IMG/VR virus record: IMGVR_UViG_3300042884_001137
Location: 1 to 28,070 of that record
Length of the DNA stretch: 28,070 nt
Strand: one strand, 5' to 3'
Source: a virus
The notes under the pieces were generated by a model, which worked only from the letters and a program-made list of their open reading frames with translations, was not told where the DNA came from and ran no database searches. Shown here piece by piece: positions 1 to 6,905 of this stretch. Position numbers and translations under genes: made by a program. The number at the start of each line of letters is the position of its first letter. Position 1 is the first letter of the stretch.

Positions 1-562
1 CCCCAAGCCCAACGCCGGGCCGAAGGACAATGCTGCCGCCGCCTGCGCCCTGCCCGGCGTACAGATTGATATTTCCGCCCTGGTAGGGCGTGGAGTCTCC
101 GCCGGTCAGAGTGATGCCGCCCCCGGTATCGCCAGGGGAATTGCCCGCCTTGGCGGAAAGGCTGCCGCCCTTCAGGTTGGTAGCGTTGCCGCACGTCAAG
201 GAAATGTCGCCGCCGTAGCTGATCCCGTTGCCGGACATGAACAGCAAGCGCCCACCGGAGTCGTTACCCGAAACGGCGGAGGTTAAAACGCCCGAAGAAT
301 AATACTTGGTGGTGCCAAACTTGGTCGCCAGGCTGATCATGGTCGCTGGGGAAGCGGTCTGATCCAGCCCGGCTAAAACCACTTGCTCAACGGTGGAATC
401 CTTGAGGGGCGTTGTCCCGGCCGCCTCGGTGTACGCTTTGAGAAGGTCCGTTTTGAGCGGAGTACCTGGGGCGCTGGGCAGTTGCCCGCCTGAATCGCCT
501 GTGGGGCCCTTCAGGGAAACCCAGGAAGCGCCGTCATAAAATAAAACATCTTCGGTCGCCAT
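1..562 (-). CDS. Tail fibre protein, glycine-rich, N-terminal part (runs off the window)
   Basis: The frame is open from ATG at 562 to base 1, giving 187 codons with the C-terminus outside the window. It starts MATEDVLFYDGASWVSLKGP, the same short N-terminal module found at the starts of the genes at 2113 and 2783. After residue ~105 the protein becomes rich in Gly, Ser and Thr with repeated GG pairs (for example GGDISLTCGN, GGGITLTGGD, GGNI, GGGSIVL), a pattern typical of beta-helical or beta-stacked fibre shafts. By family knowledge such proteins form trimeric receptor-contacting fibres; the shared N-terminus suggests attachment to the same tail-tip socket as its neighbours. It starts 4 bases after the stop of the gene at 566-982. 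The role as a fibre is inferred from composition and position; no receptor-binding domain is visible in this part. Confidence 0.75.
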   Translation of the reverse strand, partial: MATEDVLFYDGASWVSLKGPTGDSGGQLPSAPGTPLKTDLLKAYTEAAGTTPLKDSTVEQVVLAGLDQTASPATMISLATKFGTTKYYSSGVLTSAVSGNDSGGRLLFMSGNGISYGGDISLTCGNATNLKGGSLSAKAGNSPGDTGGGITLTGGDSTPYQGGNINLYAGQGAGGGSIVLRPGVGLG

Positions 563-565
563 TGA

Positions 566-982
566 TTACGCCCTTGGGGTGATCGTGAAAGAAATGGTTT
601 TGCGTTCTTTCCCGGAGCCCTGGTACAGGTCTTCCAGGGTACAGTTCAGCTTGCCGTAACCGTTAAAGGCCCAGGTCTTGTTGAAGACCCGGCCAACGTA
701 ACCGTCCCGTGGCATTTCGGCGCACCGGAACATATAGGCATCAAGGTCGGGATCGGGCGGGAACCCGTCCTTCACGGTGAACTGCACCTCATAGTTGGGC
801 AGGTAGACAATATCCACGCCGTACAGGTAGGGCGGCTCGGGTGCCGCATCCGGCCAGACCTGAACCCAGCCGGTGCCGTTGAAAACGGAAACCTTCACGG
901 GAGTCTTCCAGATCCCGCCCTGAATCACGCCTTTGGGCGTTGCCGGTTTCCACAAGCCGCCGGAAAGGGCCTTGAATGCCAT
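566..982 (-). CDS. Small tail/fibre-associated protein, unknown function
   Basis: The 138-residue product starts at ATG 982, three bases after the stop of the upstream fibre gene, so the genes are translationally close. The N-terminus (MAFKALSGGLWKPATPKG) and the repeated G-x-W-K-x-P element (GGLWKPATP, GGIWKTPV) are followed by F-N-G-T-G-W-V-Q-V-W, a short aromatic strand motif often seen in phage tail and prophage surface proteins. The C-terminal half (KTWAFNGYGKLNCTLEDLY, then a Thr-rich end) looks like an all-beta domain. Placement between two fibre genes suggests a fibre chaperone, a fibre tip or an accessory head-on-fibre protein. I do not recognise the family, and function is not assigned. 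Confidence 0.7.
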   Translation of the reverse strand: MAFKALSGGLWKPATPKGVIQGGIWKTPVKVSVFNGTGWVQVWPDAAPEPPYLYGVDIVYLPNYEVQFTVKDGFPPDPDLDAYMFRCAEMPRDGYVGRVFNKTWAFNGYGKLNCTLEDLYQGSGKERKTISFTITPRA

Positions 983-985
983 CGA

Positions 986-2113
986 TTAAACCTCGATCCA
1001 GAGGTCGCCCACCTTGCGCCCCGTGGTGGCGGGAGCCGTAGCGCCCACCGCCGTTACGGTATTCGTGTTGCCCGTTGGGGCCGCCGCCAACGTATCGTCC
1101 ACATACTTTTTGTTGGTCAACTGGGCAGCGGTGGACGGGACTTGAGAACTCTCGGGCAAATACTGGAAGGTGCAAACGCCCGTGGCATTGTCGATGCGGT
1201 AGCCGTTTTTCCCGCTTGGCATTTGAACACGGAAGTTTCCCGCCGTGTCGTAGTACATATAAACATCGGTGCCGTTGAAACCGCTGGGCGATGCGGTTGC
1301 GGTGAACCGGATGGGGCCCGTCATCGCCCCGCCCCGGGTGTCCAGGTAGGTCCCCGTCACGGTCGCTAGCCGGTTATCCACATACTGCTTTGTGGCCGCC
1401 TGGAGGTTCGCAACCGGATCGGCGGGGAGGTTGATGGGCCCCGTCATCGTGCCGCCGGTCAAATTGAGCTTTTTGGCGTCCTGGGCATCCACATAGCCCT
1501 TATGGGTCGCATGGGTTGCAACCAGGGGGTCAGCGGATGGCAAGCCGATGTTGCCCGTCATCGTGCCGCCGGTCAAAGGCAGGTAGGTTCCCGCCCCGGT
1601 CTTTCCGTCAACGTACTGTTTCGTGGCGGCGTGGAGGTTCGCCGTTGGGTCGCCTGGCAGATTGATGGGCTTGGCGGAATCTACCGTGTTGATGCCGAAG
1701 GTCAGCAGGCTGGTGGTGTTGTAACGCACCGTTAGGCCGGCGGTGTTGCCGATCAAATTGAACCCAGACGCCGTTTGAACGGCGTTGATGCTGTCCGGCA
1801 CCCGGATGGTGCCCGTCATCGTTCCGCCCGCCAGGGGCAGATAAGCGCCAGTACCGCCGCCGCTGACGGAAATGGTTCCATCAGCGGCAACGGTCACGCC
1901 TGACCCGATCTTTACCCCGCCCAGGACGGTTGCCGATGCAATGGGCAGGGATTGCGCCGCACCCACATACAAAAGGCCATCCGTTCCTAGCTTGGCCGTA
2001 TTCCCGGCATCGGTTGAAACCTGGGTGGGGCCGGCAGGGCCTTGCGGTCCAGTCGGTCCCGACAGGCTCACCCATGAGGTCCCGGTGAAATACAGCAGAT
2101 CGGGATCAGCCAT
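986..2113 (-). CDS. Tail fibre protein with TMTG repeats
   Basis: The 375-residue product starts at ATG 2113 (MADPDLLYFTGTSWVSLSGP); a longer in-frame start at 2143 would run into the preceding gene and is not needed. After the shared N-terminal module and a short Gly-Pro stretch come four copies of a fibre repeat, YLPL-x-GGTMTG (third copy LNLTGGTMTG, fourth degenerate as GGAMTG). They are spaced with D-P-x-A-N-L-x-A-A-T-K-Q-Y-V-D elements. These repeats are well known in phage tail fibres and side fibres, where they build a trimeric shaft. The C-terminus ends VGDLWIEV, like the GD-aromatic-W ends of the neighbouring genes. It overlaps nothing and begins right after the stop of the collagen-like gene. 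The role in receptor binding is inferred from the family. Confidence 0.88.
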   Translation of the reverse strand: MADPDLLYFTGTSWVSLSGPTGPQGPAGPTQVSTDAGNTAKLGTDGLLYVGAAQSLPIASATVLGGVKIGSGVTVAADGTISVSGGGTGAYLPLAGGTMTGTIRVPDSINAVQTASGFNLIGNTAGLTVRYNTTSLLTFGINTVDSAKPINLPGDPTANLHAATKQYVDGKTGAGTYLPLTGGTMTGNIGLPSADPLVATHATHKGYVDAQDAKKLNLTGGTMTGPINLPADPVANLQAATKQYVDNRLATVTGTYLDTRGGAMTGPIRFTATASPSGFNGTDVYMYYDTAGNFRVQMPSGKNGYRIDNATGVCTFQYLPESSQVPSTAAQLTNKKYVDDTLAAAPTGNTNTVTAVGATAPATTGRKVGDLWIEV

Positions 2114-2114
2114 T

Positions 2115-2783
2115 TTAGATACTTCCCTTAATCCAGAAGTCACCTTTCACGGGTGTCGCCGGGGTGTCCATCTGGGGCCCGTAGACGTTGATGGAGGTGC
2201 CATCGGCACCGGCAGGGCCTGCGGGGCCCTCGGGACCGGCGGGGCCAGTCTCGCCTTGAAGGCCCTGGGGGCCTTCCGCACCTGGCAAGCCCTGGTCACC
2301 CTTGGGGCCAGGTTCGCCGGGCAAGCCCTGCGGGCCCTGGATACCCTGCGGGCCCTGGACGGGGCCGGCGTCTTTCCAGGAACTGGTGGCTTCGTCGTAG
2401 ACAAAACCACGGGCCGGGGCAGGCTCCGAAACAACGTACAGGTCACCTTGGGTACTGGTGGCCGGCAGTTCGGCTTGGGTTTGAACCGTAGCCAGATACC
2501 GGATGCCGATACCCTGGGTGCCCATCGGGCCTTCAGGGCCAACGGGGCCGGCTGGGCCCTCGGGCCCGGCAGGGCCTTCCAGGCCGGCCAGCCACTCCGC
2601 TTCGGTGCCGGTGTAGCCACCGTCCACGGCGGATTGGTAAGCGGACTTGCCATCCGCACCAGCGGGGCCGGCGGGCCCGGTTTCGCCGGCAGGCCCCTGG
2701 GCCCCATCTGCGCCAGCGGGGCCGGCTGGGCCTTTCAGGTCCACCCACTTTGTGCCATCCCAGAATAAGACTGTTTCGTCCAT
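2115..2783 (-). CDS. Collagen-like tail fibre protein
   Basis: The 222-residue product has two blocks of Gly-X-Y triplets (about residues 18-45 and 69-87, then a longer block from about 143 to 200). They are dominated by GPAGPAG and GPQGLQG units, so a collagen triple helix is expected. Between the first two blocks is the element GKSAYQSAVDGGYTGTEAEW, which recurs in phage and bacterial collagen-like fibres. The N-terminus MDETVLFWDGTKWVDLKGP is the same module as in the genes at 562 and 2113. The C-terminus reads PVKGDFWIKGSI, again a GD-F-W motif. Collagen-like fibres usually act as flexible trimeric stalks. The repeats make the DNA repetitive, so copy number could vary between relatives. 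The stop (2115-2117) sits one base before the ATG of the next gene. Confidence 0.88.
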   Translation of the reverse strand: MDETVLFWDGTKWVDLKGPAGPAGADGAQGPAGETGPAGPAGADGKSAYQSAVDGGYTGTEAEWLAGLEGPAGPEGPAGPVGPEGPMGTQGIGIRYLATVQTQAELPATSTQGDLYVVSEPAPARGFVYDEATSSWKDAGPVQGPQGIQGPQGLPGEPGPKGDQGLPGAEGPQGLQGETGPAGPEGPAGPAGADGTSINVYGPQMDTPATPVKGDFWIKGSI

Positions 2784-2798
2784 CGCTACCCTTTCAGG

Positions 2799-3416
2799 TC
2801 AGGAGTTCTCAGAACCAGAAACCATCTGCCACCGCCCATCCTTCAAGGTCAGGTAGGTGTTCGGTGCGGTGGGCGGAACCCAGTAGTCACCAGGCTTCGG
2901 GGCCGGCGGTTGGTCTGGGGTGTAATAGATCGTCGTTAGGTCCGCTTCGGTGAGGATTCGCTTAGGCGTCCCGGCCGGCTCCTGGATTGCCGGTTTCCCA
3001 TCCCCGTTGGCCAGGACCTGGACGCCGGAAGCCATCAGCCAGGAAGCCGGCTCGATAGTCTGGCCCTTGATCTCCGCCAAAACGTCAACGTCCGTCCCGC
3101 CGCCCCCCTGGGGGGTTGCCCAGATAACTGACGTTCCGTTGGTGGCAACGGTCAGGACCTTGGCGGCTTCGGCAGCGGTGTACGGCGGCAATTCGTTGGG
3201 AATGGCCGGAAGGTTTTTCCAGGTCCGGGTTTTGCCATCGGTGCCGATGGTTAAAACCTGGTTGGCGCTCCCGCCTGGATACTGAAGGGCCAGGATTTGG
3301 CCGATGGAGGAGCGCCCGGAAGGCCCGCCCGTTGGCGTGGCCGGCAGATAGTCGGAAGCCGCCGGGGCCCGGTCCGCCAATTCATCAATACGAAGCGGGG
3401 TAATTTCTTCTGCCAT
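2799..3416 (-). CDS. Putative tail fibre / tail-tip adaptor protein
   Basis: The 205-residue product is started at ATG 3416 (MAEEITPLRIDELADRAPAA). The frame stays open upstream to 3725, but that stretch runs through the proposed promoter at 3455-3468 and over the end of the upstream gene, so the longer start is rejected. The sequence holds two similar beta elements, NQVLTIGTDGKTRTW and AKVLTVATNGTSVIW, each followed by Pro or Gly-rich loops; this looks like an internal duplication of a fibre domain. The C-terminal part has PKPGDYWVPP and TYLTLKDGRWQMV, resembling the GD-aromatic-W ends of the downstream fibre genes. It is the first gene of the fibre cassette and lies 38 bases downstream of the promoter candidate. 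The exact role is inferred from context only. Confidence 0.75.
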   Translation of the reverse strand: MAEEITPLRIDELADRAPAASDYLPATPTGGPSGRSSIGQILALQYPGGSANQVLTIGTDGKTRTWKNLPAIPNELPPYTAAEAAKVLTVATNGTSVIWATPQGGGGTDVDVLAEIKGQTIEPASWLMASGVQVLANGDGKPAIQEPAGTPKRILTEADLTTIYYTPDQPPAPKPGDYWVPPTAPNTYLTLKDGRWQMVSGSENS

Positions 3417-3437
3417 GATGCTTGCCCGGTGCCATTT

Positions 3438-3456
3438 CAAGGGGTTACTACCCTTG
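3438..3456 (-). promoter_or_regulatory. Hairpin in the fibre-cassette leader
   Basis: On the minus strand the bases read CAAGGGTAGTAACCCCTTG, a 6-base-pair inverted repeat (CAAGGG/CCCTTG) around a 7-base loop. It begins two bases inside the conserved word at 3455-3468, so it would lie at or near the 5' end of an mRNA started there. A 5'-terminal hairpin commonly protects mRNA from decay; that role is inferred. The other two promoter copies do not show an equivalent hairpin. Confidence 0.35.
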
Positions 3457-3468
3457 TATATGGCACTA
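3449..3468 (-). promoter_or_regulatory. Candidate phage late promoter, copy 1 (fibre cassette)
   Basis: The minus strand carries TAGTGCCATATACA at 3468-3455, then A and GGGTA. The same 14-base word occurs at 12232-12245 and 25777-25790, always in the direction of transcription and always just ahead of a gene block. Here the distance to the ATG of the fibre-cassette gene (3416) is 38 bases. The word is AT-rich in a GC-rich region, as expected of a promoter -10 element (CATATA). I infer it is read by the sigma-like protein encoded at 25788-26348. A repeated operator or other binding site is an alternative. Confidence 0.6.
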
Positions 3469-3570
3469 GCGGGCGTATTCTTCGCAGTCGTGGCAATCCA
3501 TCTCGGTCCCGGGGCGCTCGTAAAAGCTGCAAGTGCCGTGCAAACTGCACGCATAGGCCTTGCGGGTGCT
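3466..3570 (-). other. In-frame 34-codon continuation of the cysteine-repeat gene after UGA
   Basis: Directly after the TGA at 3571-3573 the same frame stays open for 34 codons to a TAG at 3466-3468. The sequence contains RKAYACSLHGTCSFYE and MDCHDCEEYAR, that is AC-x-x-HG-x-C and C-x-x-C-x-x-Y. This looks like the second half of a cysteine-rich domain whose first half (PCIHRGEEIPDTGFT) ends the protein before the UGA. No ATG or GTG precedes the cysteine motif; only a TTG (HGTC preceded by Leu) could start a separate 25-residue peptide. Possible readings are a nonsense mutation, a sequence error, UGA recoding, or an independent mini-gene. The TAG stop is the first three bases of the promoter word. 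Confidence 0.45.
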
Positions 3571-5742
3571 TCAAGTGAACCCGGTGTCCGGGATCTCCTC
3601 CCCTCGGTGAATGCAGGGAAGCCAGAAGCGTTCCTGGTTTCCCCAGGGGGCCGGGCTGGACCGCATTTGAACAACCGGCGCAGACTTGAGCGGGGCCGGG
3701 TCCACCAGGGTAATGCAGCTTTCAAAACAAACGGTCTGATTTAGATACGGCCCGGAAAGGACCGATGGCGGCGCTGTCTCCGCCTGGATGCAGCCCCGGG
3801 AGCCGTCAGCGGCGGCGGCGCACCAGTACGGGATACCCGTGGGCTCGGACAGTCCGCAGGTTGCGGCGCATTCTTCCAGGGTGGAGTATTTCCCGCCCTG
3901 GGTGTTGGCTGGGGGCCCGTTGGGATCGCCCCAGGCGATGCAAGTGAAATTGCCCGTACCGTTGGCCTTGGCCGGGTTGGTTTCCGGAACGCAGTAATAA
4001 CCCTGGTGGGGGTTTTCCGGCTGTTCGCAGGCGTTCGTGCAATCGGCCAGGAAGGTGAAGAACTGGAACCCGCTGGCTTCGGCGTCCGCCTGGCTCATTT
4101 GAACACATTGGCCCGCCTGGCAAACGTAGACGGTGGCGGGCGGTGGCGGCTGGCAAAGGCCCTGGCATTCGTTCATCGACTGGAACGGGCCCGTAGACCC
4201 TGGCGGCTGGGTGGCGGACTGCTGACAAGCGCCATCAATGCACCACCAGGGCGGCGTGGGCGGTAGCGCCTGGCAATTGCCCTGGCATTCGGCCTGGGTG
4301 TTGAACGGCCCGCCGGTCGCCCCCTGGGGAACCGTTGAGGATTGAACGCAAGCGCCGTTGACGCAGTACCACTTGGATTCAGGCGGCGGCGGCTGGCACC
4401 CGGCTTCGCATTCGGCTTTGGTGTCCCAGGGGCCCCCGGTCGCCCCGGTCGGCGCGCTGTCGTATTCCCCGCAAGCGCCATTGACGCAGTACCACTTTTT
4501 GGGCGGCGGCGGGGCGCATTGTGAGCCCTCACATTGGGCCATATTGTCGAAAGGGCCATCCGTGGCGTTCGGCGGCCTGGTGTTCGCCTGAATACAAGTG
4601 CCATCCACGCAGTACCAGACCCAACGGTCCGGCGAAGGTGGGGCCGGGTCTGGCACGCATTCATCCGGCAAAATCCCAGGGTTGGGAAAAGCCAGGGCGT
4701 ACAACCTGGCGGACCGGAACACGGGGGTTCCGAAATTCACGGTCCAGATGGTCGGCCCAAATTCCTGGGTGACCGTCCAGGTTCCTTCCACCCAGGTGCC
4801 GGAAATGTCCTTGGTGAAAATCTTGGTGGGCCCATCGCCCCACCGCTTCATCAGCAGGCCGCCGCCTATTTGAACTTGCTGCTCCACTTCCAGGGGAGGG
4901 TTTCCGGCGTAGCCGTATTCCTCAGCAAAATCTGGATCGCTGTTCACATAGGTCCGGTGGCCGATGTTGCTCAGGGTTATGCGGTCGCAATTACACCAGG
5001 GTTGGTACTGCCCCAGGGGCGTTTTCCCGCCGCAGGGCTGTTGGCTTTTCCCCATCTGGGACAGGCCTGGCACCGCCCCGGTGTCGGCCACTTCAGCCCG
5101 AAAACAGGTGTAATAGTGGTTCCCGTCCCACATGGCGCAGAGTTCAGTACCGCACCCCACGATTAAGGGCCTGGTGCCCAGGACCATGGACAAATGGGTT
5201 ACCGGGTCCCCGATCCCGCCGGATGCGGCGTTGGGAGTGATCTCGATTTTCCCGGATTTGAAAATACGGTGCCGCCTGGGATCGGTGATCCCCTGGGGGT
5301 TGTCTTCCTCCATCGTCTTGGAAAACGTGGTCCAAATCTCAAGCTGGCGGGTCGCCGGATTCAGCCAGCGGATGGAACCTTCCACCTTCACCGTGGTTTT
5401 TCCCAGGACCGTCAGGGTGCAATCCACCCGCCAGGTTCCACCCCAGGAAAATTCCCCGCCCGCTATCCACTCATTCGGGTTGGGCTCCGCATCGGGCCCG
5501 GGGTTTCGACAAGCAAAACGATAGCGCCCGGGAAGGTAGGCACCGTTCAGCCAGTACGAGTAATCCCCCAGGATGCCCGTTTCAGATCCCTGGCATCCTT
5601 CCCCACGGTACAGATTGAACATGATTTCCCCGCTAGCCTGGGGCCAGCCCAAGCCGCAAAGGGAACAATCAAGATTGATCGGAATCGTCGGGGGAATGTC
5701 CCCGCAAACATCACGGGCAACCTTAACCGGGGGAAAACTCAT
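3571..5742 (-). CDS. Large cysteine-repeat tail-tip protein
   Basis: The 723-residue product starts at ATG 5742, overlapping the stop of the upstream gene as ATGA. Residues 1 to about 365 form a Trp- and Gly-rich region with scattered Cys pairs (LDCSLCGLGW near residue 24), probably beta-rich. From about residue 375 to 680 there are about seven tandem modules of 35-45 residues of the type W-Y-C-V-N-G-A-C, then x(10-14)-GATGGP[FW], then A-E-C-x-x-x-C. They are separated by proline-rich linkers such as CQPPPPESK. The four cysteines per module suggest disulfide-bonded mini-domains exposed outside the cell. The C-terminus PCIHRGEEIPDTGFT looks like half of another Cys domain cut by the stop codon (see 3466-3570). 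Similar modules occur, as far as I recall, in planctomycete proteins. A host-binding role is inferred from its place before the fibres. Confidence 0.85.
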   Translation of the reverse strand: MSFPPVKVARDVCGDIPPTIPINLDCSLCGLGWPQASGEIMFNLYRGEGCQGSETGILGDYSYWLNGAYLPGRYRFACRNPGPDAEPNPNEWIAGGEFSWGGTWRVDCTLTVLGKTTVKVEGSIRWLNPATRQLEIWTTFSKTMEEDNPQGITDPRRHRIFKSGKIEITPNAASGGIGDPVTHLSMVLGTRPLIVGCGTELCAMWDGNHYYTCFRAEVADTGAVPGLSQMGKSQQPCGGKTPLGQYQPWCNCDRITLSNIGHRTYVNSDPDFAEEYGYAGNPPLEVEQQVQIGGGLLMKRWGDGPTKIFTKDISGTWVEGTWTVTQEFGPTIWTVNFGTPVFRSARLYALAFPNPGILPDECVPDPAPPSPDRWVWYCVDGTCIQANTRPPNATDGPFDNMAQCEGSQCAPPPPKKWYCVNGACGEYDSAPTGATGGPWDTKAECEAGCQPPPPESKWYCVNGACVQSSTVPQGATGGPFNTQAECQGNCQALPPTPPWWCIDGACQQSATQPPGSTGPFQSMNECQGLCQPPPPATVYVCQAGQCVQMSQADAEASGFQFFTFLADCTNACEQPENPHQGYYCVPETNPAKANGTGNFTCIAWGDPNGPPANTQGGKYSTLEECAATCGLSEPTGIPYWCAAAADGSRGCIQAETAPPSVLSGPYLNQTVCFESCITLVDPAPLKSAPVVQMRSSPAPWGNQERFWLPCIHRGEEIPDTGFT
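3712..4621 (-). repeat. Tandem cysteine-module repeat region
   Basis: This stretch inside the gene at 3571-5742 encodes about seven diverged tandem modules. The three central ones are the most alike and share KWYCVNGAC or WWCIDGAC starts and ECQGNC/ECQGLC/ECEAGC ends. At DNA level the words for 'acgcagtacca' and 'cctggcattc' recur at module spacing of roughly 130 bases. The last two modules (about 3712-4010) are longer and more degenerate. The pattern suggests expansion by unequal exchange. Confidence 0.75.
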
Positions 5743-6905
5743 GGGGTGGCATAAACCTGAAAGCTACTCAGGTTGAAATCAACGGGCACCGTTTGCCCTT
5801 CAACCTGGAACATCACGCTAGAACGCCAATACTCGGTGGCACCCATGTACCAGGTATAGAAATACTCATTGCAGGGGTTGTTATTCGCCTGCATTGGCCG
5901 ATTGATGAACCAATGCCGGATGCCGCCAATCCTGGGGCTATCCATGGCATCCCCCACCATGAACACGCTGGTTTCAATGAACATGAATTGCCAGGTGGGG
6001 TTTACCACCGGGGTTTTCCCGGTGATCGGGTCCGGCTTTTCAAAATAGTTTTCGGGCAAGTACCCGTTGGCGGCGCAGTTGTCCGCCTCATCCGGCAGCA
6101 AAACCCCACAGTCCGGATTGGCCTGGCAGGGGAAAACATTGCACCGCTTCAAGGGTTTTCGGATCACCCCGCTACCGGCAACGTGCAAGAGGGAAAGGCC
6201 CACATAGCTGCCCAGGCGGATGGAATACCCTGGGTCCCGGTAGGCGGTCACCGGGGAACAAAACCAGTAATGAATCTGGGGTTTTTGCCCGCACCGTTCA
6301 AAATGCGTGGTGGCCAATAGTGGTTCATCCACGCCCTTGTTTGTCCAAATGCAGTTGGCCGGATGCAACGGGGCCAGCCAGTCGGGGCCCTGCTTTAAGG
6401 GCTTATTGGAGTCGGTCAGGACCCACTCGCCCCGGCCCTGGTAACTGTTGTTCGGCGTGCCCTTGAGCCGCCGCCGCACCTCGATGGCGCTATGGCCGGA
6501 CACGATGGCGGGCCCCTGGGCGTACCAAAAACGCTGCGGGTAGACCGGCCGTTTTTGCCAGGGGGCCAGGTCGGCCGATTTGAAAAAGACCTCTTCGCCC
6601 TGGTGCTTTATCCGGACCTCTCCGCCGGTTTTCCCGTAGGGTTTCCCGTAGGGCGTGGCCCCCGATGGCAACGAGAACAAGGGGATTTCCCCGGTGCCCT
6701 CAGCCGCCTGGGGATGCCGCCTGGCACAAGAGTACATCCCGCCAATGTCGTTCAAATTCATGTTGCCCGCACCGTATGGGTTTGCCATCACGGTATGGAT
6801 GCAAAATTCCCGGAAGGGCGTGCATTTCAGAACGGAGGCGTCCCGATCCCTGGGCACTTCCAGGCATTGGCCAGACAGAGGCAGGGTATAGCCGGCTGAA
6901 CCCAT
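5739..6905 (-). CDS. Cysteine-rich tail-tip / baseplate-region protein, unknown family
   Basis: The 388-residue product is started at ATG 6905 (MGSAGYTLPLSGQCLEVPRD), where TAATG couples it to the stop of the upstream gene; a longer start at 6941 would overlap that gene. It contains about a dozen cysteines spread along its length (for example LKCTPFREFC, RRCNVFPCQANPDC, NNPCNEYFYTWYMG) and many aromatic residues, so an all-beta, possibly disulfide-stabilised fold is likely. A short tandem PYGKPYGK occurs near residue 85-95 and corresponds to a 12-base tandem duplication. It is followed with ATGA overlap by the cysteine-repeat protein, so the two may form one tail-tip assembly. I do not recognise the family. 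Confidence 0.75.
   Translation of the reverse strand: MGSAGYTLPLSGQCLEVPRDRDASVLKCTPFREFCIHTVMANPYGAGNMNLNDIGGMYSCARRHPQAAEGTGEIPLFSLPSGATPYGKPYGKTGGEVRIKHQGEEVFFKSADLAPWQKRPVYPQRFWYAQGPAIVSGHSAIEVRRRLKGTPNNSYQGRGEWVLTDSNKPLKQGPDWLAPLHPANCIWTNKGVDEPLLATTHFERCGQKPQIHYWFCSPVTAYRDPGYSIRLGSYVGLSLLHVAGSGVIRKPLKRCNVFPCQANPDCGVLLPDEADNCAANGYLPENYFEKPDPITGKTPVVNPTWQFMFIETSVFMVGDAMDSPRIGGIRHWFINRPMQANNNPCNEYFYTWYMGATEYWRSSVMFQVEGQTVPVDFNLSSFQVYATP
6630..6653 (-). repeat. 12-base tandem duplication
   Basis: The plus-strand word tttcccgtaggg is present twice in direct tandem, in frame inside the gene at 5739-6905, and encodes the peptide repeat PYGK-PYGK. It is a small in-frame duplication, probably from replication slippage. 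Confidence 0.8.

Noticed and set aside
1872-2768. 298-codon plus-strand frame opposite the collagen-like gene
   Set aside because: It is a mirror of Gly-X-Y coding repeats (ALGALxTxxA pattern) and has no independent support.
3455-3468. Sigma-54 promoter on the plus strand (TGGCAC)
   Set aside because: The word TGGCAC is present in plus orientation, but the TTGCA-type partner at the required spacing is missing and no plus-strand gene follows.
3449-3468. T7-like single-subunit RNA polymerase promoter
   Set aside because: The contiguous word followed by GGG recalls T7-type promoters, but no such polymerase is coded here while a sigma factor is; kept only as an alternative that needs the rest of the genome.
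3417-3725. Upstream extension of the 2799-3416 gene to a start at 3725
   Set aside because: It overlaps the end of the cysteine-repeat gene, passes through the promoter word, and its composition (Pro/Arg-rich) is shadow-like; ATG 3416 opens a normal fibre protein.
3712-4621. CRISPR-like array
   Set aside because: The regular spacing comes from protein-coding cysteine modules; repeats are imperfect, in frame and not separated by unique spacers.
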